Below, in pieces: positions 46,572-55,371 of a stretch of 64,000 nt of DNA. The notes below the pieces were generated by a model that was not told the origin of the DNA, searched no databases, and saw only the letters and a program-made list of their open reading frames with translations. Origin of the DNA: Chryseobacterium indicum (GTDB lineage: Bacteria > Bacteroidota > Bacteroidia > Flavobacteriales > Weeksellaceae); the NCBI RefSeq assembly GCF_021504595.1, contig NZ_JACSGT010000001.1, positions 3,100,001 to 3,164,000 of the forward strand. Direction: 5' to 3'. Made by a program: the position numbers and the translations under genes. The stretch's first letter is position 1; the number at the start of each line of letters is the position of its first letter.

Positions 46572-47816
46572 TTAGATTTTCTTAAATAGAACGCAGGCAT
46601 TGTGCCCACCAAACCCAAAAGTATTACTCATGGCTACTTTTACATCTTTCTTAGCAGCTTCGTTGAATGTGAAATTCAGTCTGCTATCGATATTTTCATC
46701 ATCAGTAAAATGGTTGATGGTAGGAGGAACAATACCATGAATAATAGTTCCTAACGCAGCAATAGCCTCAATAACTCCTGCAGCACCCAAAAGGTGGCCG
46801 GTCATTGATTTTGTAGAATTAATCTGAATGTCGAAAGCATGTTCTCCCAATAATTTTGAAATAGCATTGGATTCTGCAATATCTCCTAATGGAGTAGATG
46901 TACCATGCATATTGATGTGATCTACTTCATCAGCAGTTAATCCTGCATCTTCCAGACAGTTCTTCATTACGAGATAAGCTCCTAAACCTTCAGGATGCGG
47001 TGCCGTCATGTGATGTGCATCTGCACTCAGACCACCGCCTTTTAATTCTGCGTAAATTGTAGCCCCACGTTTTACAGCGTGCTCATATTCTTCAAGAACG
47101 ATACATCCTGCTCCTTCACCAAGCACAAATCCATCTCTGTCTTTGTCGAAAGGTCTTGAAGCCGTTTTAGGATCATCATTTCTTGTAGAAAGTGCCATCA
47201 TTGCATTGAATCCACCGACACCACTTGCTGTAACGGCTGCTTCAGAGCCTCCACATACAATTACATCTGCTTTTCCAAGCTGGATCAGCATTTTGGAATC
47301 AATTAAAGCGTTTGCAGAAGATGCGCATGCAGAAACAGTAGTATAATTAGGACCATGGAAACCATATTCAATAGAAATATGCCCTGGTGTAATATCCGCA
47401 ATCATTTTAGGGATAAAGAACGGGTTGAATCTCGGGATTTCTGTGTTTGCCCATCCTAAAACTTCAGTTTCAAAAGTCTCTAAACCTCCGATTCCTGAAC
47501 CCCAGATTACGCCGACTCTGTTTTTGTCTACATTGTCTTCAATAATTCTTGAGTGCGTTACTGCTTCTCTTGCAGCAACAAGCCCAAGCTGTGTATTCCT
47601 ATCCATTTTTTTAGCCTCTTTCTTATCGAAATGGTCTAAAGGATTGAAATTTTTAACTTCGCAAGCGAACTTAGTTTTAAAGTTTGTGGCATCAAAAAGA
47701 GTAATAGGAGCAGCTCCGCTCTCACCTTTTACAAGATTTTCCCAGTATTCTTTTGCATTATTTCCAATTGGTGTTATTGCTCCAAAACCGGTTACAACTA
47801 CTCTTTTTAATTCCAT
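46572..47816 (-). CDS. fabF: 3-oxoacyl-ACP synthase II
   Basis: This 414-residue condensing enzyme elongates acyl-ACP with malonyl-ACP in fatty acid synthesis. The nucleophile is in TVSACASSANAL near residue 164, and the two catalytic histidines are in HMHGTSTPLGD and TGHLLGAAG. Its neighbours acpP and rnc give the conserved acpP-fabF-rnc order. Confidence 0.97.
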   Translation of the reverse strand: MELKRVVVTGFGAITPIGNNAKEYWENLVKGESGAAPITLFDATNFKTKFACEVKNFNPLDHFDKKEAKKMDRNTQLGLVAAREAVTHSRIIEDNVDKNRVGVIWGSGIGGLETFETEVLGWANTEIPRFNPFFIPKMIADITPGHISIEYGFHGPNYTTVSACASSANALIDSKMLIQLGKADVIVCGGSEAAVTASGVGGFNAMMALSTRNDDPKTASRPFDKDRDGFVLGEGAGCIVLEEYEHAVKRGATIYAELKGGGLSADAHHMTAPHPEGLGAYLVMKNCLEDAGLTADEVDHINMHGTSTPLGDIAESNAISKLLGEHAFDIQINSTKSMTGHLLGAAGVIEAIAALGTIIHGIVPPTINHFTDDENIDSRLNFTFNEAAKKDVKVAMSNTFGFGGHNACVLFKKI

Positions 47817-47850
47817 AAACTTTGTTTAATTTCTTTTTTGTTGAAGAATA

Positions 47851-48090
47851 TTATTTATTTACTACTTCTTCGATATAAGCGATAGCGTGTCCTACAGTAG
47901 TAATTTTTTCTGCTTGATCATCAGGGATTTGAATATTGAATTCTTTTTCAAATTCCATGATAAGTTCAACTGTATCCAATGAATCAGCTCCTAGATCGTT
48001 TGTGAAGCTAGCTTCTGGAGTTACTTCTGTTTCTTCAACGTCAAGCTTATCAGCGATGATAGCTTTTACTCTTGATGCAATGTCTGACAT
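47851..48090 (-). CDS. acpP: Acyl carrier protein
   Basis: This 79-residue acidic carrier has phosphopantetheine attachment at the serine in [11 protein letters not shown]. The start at 48090 ([11 protein letters not shown]) is chosen because it gives the standard family length; an upstream Met at 48123 would add eleven residues, and the transcription start is expected nearby. It is the first gene of acpP-fabF-rnc-IPExxxVDY-pyk. Confidence 0.96.
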   Translation of the reverse strand: MSDIASRVKAIIADKLDVEETEVTPEASFTNDLGADSLDTVELIMEFEKEFNIQIPDDQAEKITTVGHAIAYIEEVVNK

Positions 48091-48120
48091 AGTAAATTTT
48101 TTTTTAATTGTTAGATGGTG

Positions 48121-48128
48121 CAAATATA
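48121..48128 (-). promoter_or_regulatory. -7 element of acpP operon
   Basis: On the minus strand the sequence is TATATTTG, an exact consensus match 30 bp upstream of the acpP start. Confidence 0.55.
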
Positions 48129-48347
48129 TAAAATTCTTTACGATAAAACATTTTTTTAGTCTTTTTTGTGGTTTACATAAGAGTATTTTGTAATTTGTGA
48201 GTTTAGTCTTTTAGTTTTCAGGGGTTTATATTTTAACATTTCATTGTCTTATTTAAGTTTATCATTCGCAATTTTTTGGACTCAATATAGAATCTCTCTG
48301 ATTGAGCTTTTTAAAAGTTATTTTTTACCTCAGAGCTTTATAATTAC

Positions 48348-48355
48348 TACTTTTG
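48348..48355 (+). promoter_or_regulatory. -7 element of nuclease gene
   Basis: TACTTTTG is an exact TAnnTTTG match 37 bp before the nuclease ATG. Confidence 0.5.
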
Positions 48356-48392
48356 CAGCCTGTTTTAAAATTCGAAATATTATTTGTTATTG

Positions 48393-48890
48393 ATGAAAAA
48401 AAATCTGCTCATTCTTTTTGTATTGCTTTCAGTTCTTATTTCTTCACAAACGGCAGGAAAGGTAATTAAAGTGAAAGATGGTGATACAGTGGTTGTGCTG
48501 TTATCCGACAGCACACAGGAAACTTTAAGGCTCGCGGAAGTAGATTGTCCCGAAAAAGGTCAGGCTTTTGGAAAAAATGCTAAGCAATTTACCAGTGATG
48601 CTGTATTTGGCAAAAAAGTTACATTTTACAGAACGGCAAAAGACCGATATAAAAGAACTGTTGCTAAAATTTTTTACGATCATAATAAATATCTTTCTGA
48701 AGAAATCATTAAAGCAGGTTTCGGATGGTGGTATTTTAAAGCATCGAAGAATTTTGATCTGCAAAAACTACAGGACAGCGCGAAAGAGAATCGTTTGGGT
48801 TTATGGACGGATAAAAATGCAGTTTCGCCTTGGGAGTACCGAAAGAGCAGAAGGAAGAAAAACGCGGACAATAAAAGTAAAGTCCTTTAA
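48393..48890 (+). CDS. Secreted thermonuclease-like (SNase family) protein
   Basis: This 165-residue protein starts at ATG 48393 (signal peptide MKKNLLILFVLLSVLISSQ); an upstream TTG in frame is less likely. The SNase domain shows VKDGDTVVV, LRLAEVDCPE with the calcium/catalytic acidic residue and arginine, and DRYKRTVAKI with the catalytic arginine, followed by GLWTDKNAVSPWEYRK. It is expected to be exported or periplasmic and to degrade nucleic acid. It converges on the tmRNA gene. Confidence 0.92.
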   Translation: MKKNLLILFVLLSVLISSQTAGKVIKVKDGDTVVVLLSDSTQETLRLAEVDCPEKGQAFGKNAKQFTSDAVFGKKVTFYRTAKDRYKRTVAKIFYDHNKYLSEEIIKAGFGWWYFKASKNFDLQKLQDSAKENRLGLWTDKNAVSPWEYRKSRRKKNADNKSKVL

Positions 48891-48901
48891 TATCTGAGAA
48901 A

Positions 48902-48931
48902 GAAAAAAGAGACTGCTGAAAACAATCTCTT
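48902..48931 (-). terminator. tmRNA terminator
   Basis: On the minus strand AAAGAGA pairs with TCTCTTT, and a T-rich stretch follows directly after the tmRNA 3' end. Confidence 0.75.
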
Positions 48932-49333
48932 TGGTGGAGTTGGAGGGATTCGAACCCTCGTCCAAACAAGCAATACATAAGCTTTCTACATGCTTATTCT
49001 GCTATTGGTTTTCGACGGGAAGCAGAGAGCAGACACCCAACTTCCGGCTTATCTTCTGAGGTTTTCGAGCTTCAGCCGAAGCGTCCAAAGCCTTATTTCC
49101 GCATTCCTATATTCCAGAATCAAACGCCGCAGAACAGAGCATTTGTGGAATATCTTGCTTCCCTACTAACATCTTCGGGAAAACGCTTGATCTACTATAC
49201 TTCGATATTAAGCTGCAAGAGCGAACTCTTCGTTGCCAGTTAAAATTTTGTAGCAAGGGATTATAGAGATCGCGCTACGGTTCTCTGCATGCTTACTTAC
49301 CCATTGGTCTTGCTGTCGAAACCAGTCAACCCC
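48932..49333 (-). ncRNA. ssrA: Transfer-messenger RNA (tmRNA)
   Basis: The minus strand begins GGGGTTGACTGGTTTCGACA, the conserved tmRNA 5' end, and finishes with a T-arm (GGTTCGAATCC) and TCCACCA. About 130 nt from the 5' end a tag frame ends in TGNEEFALAA followed by a stop, giving the expected ALAA degron. Pseudoknot-type stems fill the rest. It rescues stalled ribosomes with SmpB. Confidence 0.96.
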
Positions 49334-49349
49334 ATGAATAAAGTGAATG

Positions 49350-49357
49350 CAAAGATA
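49350..49357 (-). promoter_or_regulatory. -7 element of tmRNA
   Basis: Minus-strand TATCTTTG is an exact consensus match 17 nt before the mature tmRNA 5' end. Confidence 0.6.
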
Positions 49358-49435
49358 ACACTTTTATTCAAATTCAGTTCACATTCTTTCAGTCATTTTA
49401 ATAATGGAATTTCAAGGTGTTTTTTATTTGGAGCT

Positions 49436-49540
49436 TTATCCTGCTTTCCGTTACAATTCCTCATTGCGCGGCTCCGCTTCGCTCCGCCGCTCCATTCCGG
49501 GATTTTCTCTTCAATCAGGGCTAGGATAGAAGTGGGTAGT
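49436..49540. repeat. GC-rich palindromic island, likely dispersed intergenic repeat
   Basis: In an AT-rich gap this stretch contains CCTGCTTTCCGTTACAA, a GC-rich hairpin (GCGGC ... GCCGC around 49477-49499), and CAATCAGGGCTAGGATAG. I recall similar blocks recurring between genes in Chryseobacterium and Flavobacterium genomes. Only one copy is present here, so the repeat status is from memory. Confidence 0.4.
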
Positions 49541-49591
49541 ATAAATGATAGTCAGAAAAAAAACTTTCAGCAAAGAACAAAAGTCTGAACA

Positions 49592-49631
49592 GCAAAAAAA
49601 ACAAAAAGTGCCGGAAAAAAACCCGACACTT
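49592..49631 (-). terminator. Terminator of the type B sorting protein gene
   Basis: Minus strand: AAGTGTCGG pairs with CCGGCACTT (one mismatch) across a T-rich loop, followed by a long T-rich run. It lies beyond the hexamer repeat, about 75 bp after the stop codon. Confidence 0.75.
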
Positions 49632-49654
49632 CTATAATTCATCTAATTTCTCTC

Positions 49655-49708
49655 TTCAATCTCAATCTCAATCTCAATCTCAGCCTCAATCTTAACCTCA
49701 ACCTCATC
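49655..49708. repeat. Solo CTYAAY hexamer array related to the S23 inverted repeats
   Basis: Nine consecutive hexamers of CTCAAT/CTCAGC/CTTAAC type. The segment around 49676-49697 matches the inverse of the left S23 repeat (39092-39115) at 19 of 22 positions. The array reaches the stop codon of the T9SS type B gene, with no four-helix-bundle gene attached. Confidence 0.75.
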
Positions 49709-52700
49709 AATCCCTGTTTTTCAGTAAAATCCATCCCGAAAGCTGAACAGGCTTTTTAATGATTTTATCTTCCCATTGTAATTTATACCAATAGGTTCCG
49801 GTTGGGAGAGGTCTTCCGATGTATTTTCCGTCCCAGATCGGTGTTTTGGTGGTCGGTCGGAAAACTTCTTTTCCATATCTGTCGAAAATCCCGCCCTCAA
49901 AATTACCATATTTGCTGATCTCGCTGAAATCAATCACATCATTGCTTCCGTCACTGTTCGGAGTAATAACGTTTGCCATAAAGAAAGTGTAATATTCTGC
50001 GGTGGTATCGCAGGTTGCACCTCTGTTTCTTACCCTTATCGAATATTTCGTATTTTTTAACACCTGAAAAGTGTTGGAAGCCTGCCACGTAACACCTCCG
50101 TCTATGGAATACTCTATAGGTACATTGCCATTATTTTGTACAATAATCGTTAAAAAAGGATCTTTGTAAGTGATTTCTTTAATTTGAGGAGTAACAATAT
50201 ATCCTACCGTTGCGGTAAAGGTCTTAGAGCACACTCCGTTACTGATGGTAACAGAATAAGTTCCTGGTGTGTCCACATTGATGGTTTGTGAAGTTGCTCC
50301 GGTATTCCACGAATAAGAATAATTCGGTCCGCTTCCTGCATCCAGAATACCTTTGTCACCTTTACAGATTTCGATATTTTTCAGAATAGAAACAATTTCC
50401 GGAACAACCGTGATGGTAATCGTAGTAGGAGTTGTCGCAGAACAGCCGTTTGTCCCGATTCCCGTTACTGTGTACGTTGTAGTCGTAGTCGGGGAAACAA
50501 TCTGTGTGTTGCCGTTTCCTGTTAATCCCGTCCATGTGTAGGTTGCTGCGCCCATTGCTGTAAGAGCAATAGACTCACCTTTACAAATTGATAGTTTAGG
50601 AGCTGAAACGCTTATGATCGGCGGTGTGATATTCTTAATGACCGTCACTGAACCTTGTTTCACACATCCGTTGGAAGTCGGGCTCGTAATCGTTAAAGTG
50701 TAAGTTCCCGCATTATTCACTACCGGAGTTAAGGTATTGGCTCCGGAAACAATATTTCCACCTCCCGTAGCGGTCCATAAAAACGTTGATCCCGGTTGGT
50801 ATACAGACGCTGTAGCATTTAAAGTAACCTGAGCATTTGTACAGTTAATTTCTGCCGGAGTATTAATATTTACTATAATAGCCGGATCCATCGTAACGGT
50901 TGCCGATTTTGTGTACTGACAGCCGTTGGGAGTGGTCACGGTCACGGTATAAATTCCTGATGCGGTTACCGTTGTGCTAGCCGTTGTTGATCCGTTGGAC
51001 CATGAAAATGTATTTCCCGTTCCGTTTGCAGTAGCTGTTAAAACGGTTGAAGCGCCTTCACAGAAATTTAAATTCCCGGAAATCTGAACATTCGGATCAG
51101 TTCCCTGAGTTATTATCACCGAAACAGGATCGCTTGTGCAGGTTCCGTTATTATAGGTTAAAGTGTAGGTTCCCGGAGTTGATACGGTAATTGACGGTGT
51201 CGTTGCGCCGTTAGACCATGTATTTCCTGTTGCTGAACTTGAGGTTAAAGTAACAGCATTATTGTTACAGATGACATTCGATGAAGCAGTAATCGTCGGA
51301 ACAGGTTTTACATTAACAATTAATTGTAATTCTGCTATTTTCGAACAAGAACCGGATTTCACCAAAACATAAATAGTAGTGTTTCCTGAAGTATATGCCG
51401 AAGGATTTGCAATGGTATTGCTGTTTCCTGCCAATGCATCCGCCTGATTAAGGTAATAGTTGAAAGTTACCCCCGTCGTTGTACTGATATTAGGCTGTGC
51501 CGATATTAAATTAAAAGTTGCCGTACTATTATTTGAACATAAGCTCAATGACGAATTTTGTACAACAGGCACAGCCCCCTGAACTACTGTCACGGATTTT
51601 GTGTACTGGCAGTTCGCAGGAGTTTGTACTGTAACCGTATAAGTTCCCGGCGTAGAAACTGAAATTGAATTTCCTATGGCACCTGTAGACCATGAATATG
51701 TGTTTCCTGTTCCGTTAGATGTTGCTGTAAGTGTTGTCGGAGATCCGCACACAATTAAATTTCCTGTAATCTGAGGATTAGGATCACTTTCTGCGGTTAA
51801 TGTTACCGAAACCGGTGTGCTTGTACATGTTCCGTTGGTATTGGTTAAGGAATAAGTTCCTCCGGATGTAACCGTAATAGATTGCGTTGTCGCTCCGGTA
51901 GACCATGTATTTCCTGTCGGAACACTTGATGTGAGCGTTACATTTCCACCGAAACAGATCGTTGAAGATGAACTGGTAATTGTAGGAGACGCAAGCTGAG
52001 TTACATTGAGCTGAAGCGAAACGACTTTTGAGCACGTTGCAGTTTTCACTCTTACATAAATTGTTGCGTTTCCTGATGTGTAAGCGGTCGGGGTTGCGAT
52101 GGCATTTGTATTTCCGGCAATGGCATCTGCCTGATTTACATAATAATCAAAAGTAACTCCCGAAGTCGTACTGATGTTAGGCTGAGCTGTTGTTAAATTA
52201 AAAACTGCTGTGCTTGTACTGGAGCAGTTGGTTAAAGTGGCATTCTGAGCAACGGGAATAGTTCCCTGTACGACGGTTACAGATTTAGGATATTGGCAGT
52301 TTGCTGGAGTTTTCACTGTTACGGTGTATGTTCCCGGTGTGGTTACAGTAATTGTAGGAGTGGTAGCTCCTGTAGACCATAAATAGGTGTTTCCTGTTCC
52401 GGTTGAGGTTGCGGTAAGTGTCGTGGAAGTATTTTCGCACAACGTCAGATTTCCTGTGATCTGCACATTCGGATCCGTGTCCTGAGTGATGGTAACCGAA
52501 GCTTGTGGGCTTGTGCAAACTCCGTTGCTGCTGGTTAGGGTGTAGGTCCCTGGTGTATTTACCGTGATAGACTGGGTTGTAGCTCCTGTAGACCATGTGT
52601 TTCCGGTAGCGTTACTTGATGTTAGCGTAATATTTCCGCCTGGGCAGAGTTTTGTTGCAGATGCAGTAATAGATGCGGTTAAACTTTTGTCTTTAAAAAC

Positions 52701-53534
52701 TATGGCATTTGTCTGTTTGCAGGAATTGATGGAATTGTTAGGATTGTTAGGATCCTGATAGCTTATATTATAATAATAGGTATTGCCTGTATTTACAGTA
52801 ATAGGTGCTGTGATCGGGTTGCTTCCTGTTGCGGCATTGTTTGCTGTGCTATAATATGAAACGAAAAAATTAGAATTTCCGTTTAGTATCCCGGGAGATA
52901 ATGTGCTGAAATTAAAAGTTGCAGAACTTCCGCAGATATTTATTTCTCTCGGAGAGCCTGGAGTAGGTCCGGGGTTTCCGGGAGGAACAAAAGGGTTGGG
53001 TGCAAGTGTTGAATTGGTAAAAGGTGAAACAAAAGTTGCAGTTCCGCCCCAGGTTAGATTAAAAGTGTAAACCGACGGAGACCAGTTATCTATATATAAG
53101 TAATACGTCTGTCCTGCCAAAACATCCATGTATTTGCAGTAAGGATCTGTATTTCCGGCACCGGATGAAGTGTTGGTATTGGTCATGTTCATTCCGGTAT
53201 TAACGTAATATCCTGAAGCATTACATCTTACCGGAGTTCCTCTGGTGGAACAGGTTACATTCGGCCCGTAAATCGCCCAGTCATAATCTACCGGTCCTGT
53301 GGGAACCAGATCAAAAGTAAGGGTTCCGCTGGTAGCTATTGTAAACTTATACCAAACTGAATGATTTTCGTATGAGAGACATCCTCCCAGAGTTTCATTG
53401 ATGTTTCCTATTCCTACGGGAGTGTAATTTATACCTGAATTTCCGCAGACTGTAATGGCGGAAATACAATCTTCCTGTGAAAACACGAAACCGGAAAAGA
53501 ATATAAAAATAGAAAAGAGTAATTTTTTAAGCAT
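49707..53534 (-). CDS. Large Ig-like repeat protein with T9SS type B (gliding-associated) C-terminal domain
   Basis: This 1275-residue exported protein has signal peptide MLKKLLFSIFIFFSGFVFSQ. An N-terminal beta-sandwich with CISAITVCGNSG and YKFTIATSGTLTFDL resembles domains seen in secreted flavobacterial proteins. Then come many Ig-like/PKD-like repeats with the signature NTWSTGATTQSITV-PGTYT, alternating with VQGTIPVAQN-type linkers. The C-terminal 85 residues form the type B sorting domain (ANVITPNSDGSNDVI ... IFDRYGKEVF ... PTGTYWYKLQWED). It is probably a surface adhesin, secreted by T9SS. It is monocistronic. Confidence 0.92.
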   Translation of the reverse strand: MLKKLLFSIFIFFSGFVFSQEDCISAITVCGNSGINYTPVGIGNINETLGGCLSYENHSVWYKFTIATSGTLTFDLVPTGPVDYDWAIYGPNVTCSTRGTPVRCNASGYYVNTGMNMTNTNTSSGAGNTDPYCKYMDVLAGQTYYLYIDNWSPSVYTFNLTWGGTATFVSPFTNSTLAPNPFVPPGNPGPTPGSPREINICGSSATFNFSTLSPGILNGNSNFFVSYYSTANNAATGSNPITAPITVNTGNTYYYNISYQDPNNPNNSINSCKQTNAIVFKDKSLTASITASATKLCPGGNITLTSSNATGNTWSTGATTQSITVNTPGTYTLTSSNGVCTSPQASVTITQDTDPNVQITGNLTLCENTSTTLTATSTGTGNTYLWSTGATTPTITVTTPGTYTVTVKTPANCQYPKSVTVVQGTIPVAQNATLTNCSSTSTAVFNLTTAQPNISTTSGVTFDYYVNQADAIAGNTNAIATPTAYTSGNATIYVRVKTATCSKVVSLQLNVTQLASPTITSSSSTICFGGNVTLTSSVPTGNTWSTGATTQSITVTSGGTYSLTNTNGTCTSTPVSVTLTAESDPNPQITGNLIVCGSPTTLTATSNGTGNTYSWSTGAIGNSISVSTPGTYTVTVQTPANCQYTKSVTVVQGAVPVVQNSSLSLCSNNSTATFNLISAQPNISTTTGVTFNYYLNQADALAGNSNTIANPSAYTSGNTTIYVLVKSGSCSKIAELQLIVNVKPVPTITASSNVICNNNAVTLTSSSATGNTWSNGATTPSITVSTPGTYTLTYNNGTCTSDPVSVIITQGTDPNVQISGNLNFCEGASTVLTATANGTGNTFSWSNGSTTASTTVTASGIYTVTVTTPNGCQYTKSATVTMDPAIIVNINTPAEINCTNAQVTLNATASVYQPGSTFLWTATGGGNIVSGANTLTPVVNNAGTYTLTITSPTSNGCVKQGSVTVIKNITPPIISVSAPKLSICKGESIALTAMGAATYTWTGLTGNGNTQIVSPTTTTTYTVTGIGTNGCSATTPTTITITVVPEIVSILKNIEICKGDKGILDAGSGPNYSYSWNTGATSQTINVDTPGTYSVTISNGVCSKTFTATVGYIVTPQIKEITYKDPFLTIIVQNNGNVPIEYSIDGGVTWQASNTFQVLKNTKYSIRVRNRGATCDTTAEYYTFFMANVITPNSDGSNDVIDFSEISKYGNFEGGIFDRYGKEVFRPTTKTPIWDGKYIGRPLPTGTYWYKLQWEDKIIKKPVQLSGWILLKNRD

Positions 53535-53831
53535 TGTGAAGGGAATATGAATATGGTTTTACTCAGAATAAAATCAGGATCCGGAATTTGCCAGAGATAA
53601 AGCAAAATCTACTACAATTAAGAGTTATGGAAATGTGGGCATAGCTGTTTGGTTTTAAACAATTTAATATTATTTACAAAAATAAATAAATAAGTACGTA
53701 AAAATATATAATTTATTAAATAATTATTTATAAATAAACATAAATTATTATAAAATTATTGTTAAATGTCAGTTTTATTAAGCTTTTTCAAAATTTGAAT
53801 TCATTTACTTTGAATGTTTTATTCAATAAAG

Positions 53832-53863
53832 TTTTGTGGTTTAATAAATAATGTTTATTTTTG
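53832..53863 (+). promoter_or_regulatory. rpsU promoter
   Basis: TTTTG at 53832-53836 and TATTTTTG at 53856-53863 with a 19-bp spacer match the Bacteroidota consensus. The start codon is 23 bp after the -7 element. Confidence 0.7.
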
Positions 53864-53871
53864 CAATCCAA

Positions 53872-53881
53872 AATGAGATGT
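53872..53881 (+). promoter_or_regulatory. Candidate alternative Shine-Dalgarno of rpsU
   Basis: AATGAGATGT lies before the start codon, with its TGAGA core ending 8 nt upstream of ATG, the normal SD spacing. It is not complementary to the canonical anti-SD core CCUCC. Published work on Flavobacteriia reports strong SDs before rpsU, and in a subset of species an altered anti-SD matched by the rpsU leader. As I remember it, the altered core is UCUCA, which would pair with TGAGA. The 16S gene is not in this window. Confidence 0.55.
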
Positions 53882-53886
53882 AATAT

Positions 53887-54084
53887 ATGTTAATAATTCC
53901 AGTAAAAGACGGAGAGTCTATCGACAGAGCATTAAAAAAATATAAAAGAAAATTTGATAAAACTGGTACAGTTCGTCAGTTAAGAGCTAGACAACAGTTT
54001 ATCAAGCCTTCTGTAACTTTAAGACAAGCTAGATTAAAGGCTGCTCACAAGCAAAGAAATCTTAGCAAAGAAGAACAGGCTTAA
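53887..54084 (+). CDS. rpsU: 30S ribosomal protein bS21
   Basis: This 65-residue basic protein has the S21 pattern (VKDGESIDRALKKYKRKFDKTG, then RQQFIKPSVTLRQ and a lysine/arginine-rich helix). In Bacteroidota bS21 helps sequester the 16S 3' tail, which is why most genes lack Shine-Dalgarno pairing. It precedes the Xer recombinase and hpf, the typical flavobacterial order. Confidence 0.96.
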   Translation: MLIIPVKDGESIDRALKKYKRKFDKTGTVRQLRARQQFIKPSVTLRQARLKAAHKQRNLSKEEQA

Positions 54085-54163
54085 GAATTTTCTTACCCAC
54101 ATACTAAATTCATTCTTTAAATGTTTATATTTGAAGAGTGAATTTTTTGTTTTTATATACTAA

Positions 54164-55054
54164 ATGATGCTGGACAAATTCCTGGAATATTTACAATTTG
54201 AGAAGAGATATTCTCCTCACACCATTACAAGTTACAGAAAAGATCTTGAAGATTTCTCCCGTTTTTACATGAAAACAGAATCTTCAGAAGATATTTCAAA
54301 AGCGGACAAAAAAATTATCAGAAATTTTATCGTTGAATTAAGCGAAAATGATATTTCCAAACGAAGTATCAACAGAAAATTGTCTTCTCTTCGCAGCTTT
54401 TATTTATTTCTGCTAAAAATCGGCGAAATAAAAGTTTCTCCCACAGAAAGTATTTCTTCATTAAAATTTTATCCCGAAAAACAGATCCCGATGTCAAAAG
54501 AAGAAATGCAAAAGCTTAATGATCAGGTTTTTGAAGAAATTCAGGATGTTTTGCATAAATGCATTGTGGAGGTTCTTTACCAGACAGGAATCCGGAAAGC
54601 AGAGCTTTGTGGTATGACTTTTGAAAATGTAAATCTCAGCGGAAACGAACTGAAAATAATAGGAAAGGGAAACAAAGAAAGATATATTCCCATCTCCGGG
54701 GAGCTTTCGGATCTGCTGAATCGTTATTTGAAAATAAGGAAACCGCTGCCTGAACATGATTTATATTTTTTTGTCAATACCAAAGGCAAAAAACTCACTG
54801 AAAAATTTGTTTATGTGGTCGTTAATAAGTACCTTAGTCTTATAACAACAAAAGAAAAAAGAAGTCCTCACATCCTTCGTCACAGCTTTGCTACACACGT
54901 TTTGGATAATGGGGCAGAGATCTCTAAAGTAAAAAAAATATTAGGACATTCCAGTCTTGCAAGTACTCAAGTCTATACGAATGCTAATATTGAACAATTG
55001 AAAAAAGTGTTTAATCGGGCTCATCCAAGAGCTTCAAAAAATGACGAATTATGA
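54164..55054 (+). CDS. xerC: Tyrosine recombinase of the XerC/XerD family
   Basis: This 296-residue site-specific recombinase has an N-terminal core-binding domain (FLEYLQFEKRYSPHTITSYRKDL) and catalytic residues in TGIRKAEL (Arg), HILRHSFATH (His, Arg), LGHSSLASTQVYTN (His, nucleophile Tyr). Length and the chromosomal setting beside rpsU and hpf point to the housekeeping chromosome-dimer enzyme rather than a phage integrase. XerC versus XerD is not certain. Its stop overlaps the hpf start by 4 bp. Confidence 0.9.
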   Translation: MMLDKFLEYLQFEKRYSPHTITSYRKDLEDFSRFYMKTESSEDISKADKKIIRNFIVELSENDISKRSINRKLSSLRSFYLFLLKIGEIKVSPTESISSLKFYPEKQIPMSKEEMQKLNDQVFEEIQDVLHKCIVEVLYQTGIRKAELCGMTFENVNLSGNELKIIGKGNKERYIPISGELSDLLNRYLKIRKPLPEHDLYFFVNTKGKKLTEKFVYVVVNKYLSLITTKEKRSPHILRHSFATHVLDNGAEISKVKKILGHSSLASTQVYTNANIEQLKKVFNRAHPRASKNDEL

Positions 55055-55341
55055 AGATCACAGTACAATCAATTGGTTTAACTCCACACGAACCACTAGA
55101 ATCACACATTGAAAAAAAAGTAAGCAAACTGGATACTTTTTATGACAAAATTCAGGAGTGTAAAATATTCTTAAAAGTAGAAAACAATTCGGATAAAGCA
55201 AATAAAACGGCCGAGATTATTCTGGCGGTTCCGGGAGACGATATCGTAGTAAAGAAAACCTCTACAACTTTTGAAGAAAGTTTAGACCTATGCGTTGATA
55301 CTGCTAAAAAGCTATTAATCAAGAAAAAAGAAATGGCTTAG
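55051..55341 (+). CDS. hpf: Short ribosome hibernation promoting factor / RaiA family protein
   Basis: This 96-residue protein fits the short HPF/YfiA class: KITVQSIGLTPHEPLESHIEKKVSKLDTFYDKIQECKIFLKVE, then the EIILAVPGDDIVVKK strand and the EESLDLCVDTAKKLL helix. It binds the 30S A/P site to inactivate ribosomes in slow growth. Its ATG overlaps the TGA of the recombinase gene (ATGA), so the two are translationally coupled. tRNA genes follow. Confidence 0.93.
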   Translation: MKITVQSIGLTPHEPLESHIEKKVSKLDTFYDKIQECKIFLKVENNSDKANKTAEIILAVPGDDIVVKKTSTTFEESLDLCVDTAKKLLIKKKEMA

Positions 55342-55371
55342 GAAAAAAAGTTAAAAAAAGTTATTAAAAAA

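Larger units (their letters stand above)
49334..49706. other. Gene-free stretch between tmRNA and the type B sorting protein
   Basis: In order this holds the tmRNA promoter (49350), a GC-rich palindromic island (49436-49540), a minus-strand terminator (49592-49631) and a hexamer repeat (49655-49708). The 99-codon plus-strand frame across it reads through tmRNA and the island and is not credible. Confidence 0.65.
53535..53886. other. AT-rich divergent intergenic region upstream of rpsU
   Basis: No gene is seen. The middle is almost pure A/T. The rpsU promoter lies at 53832-53863 and its Shine-Dalgarno-like site at 53872-53881. The minus-strand promoter of the type B gene is not clearly resolvable. 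Confidence 0.6.

Noticed and set aside
49289..49588. 99-codon plus-strand frame across tmRNA end and the intergenic island
   Set aside because: It starts inside the tmRNA gene and runs through the palindromic block. There is no promoter or family.
49655..49708. Possible CRISPR-like array
   Set aside because: The units are 6 bp with no spacers, so it is a hexamer repeat. No cas genes are in the window.
54164..55054. Xer-type recombinase as an integrase of a mobile island at the tRNA cluster
   Set aside because: It sits in the conserved rpsU-xer-hpf order and is coupled to hpf, so it is better read as the housekeeping enzyme.
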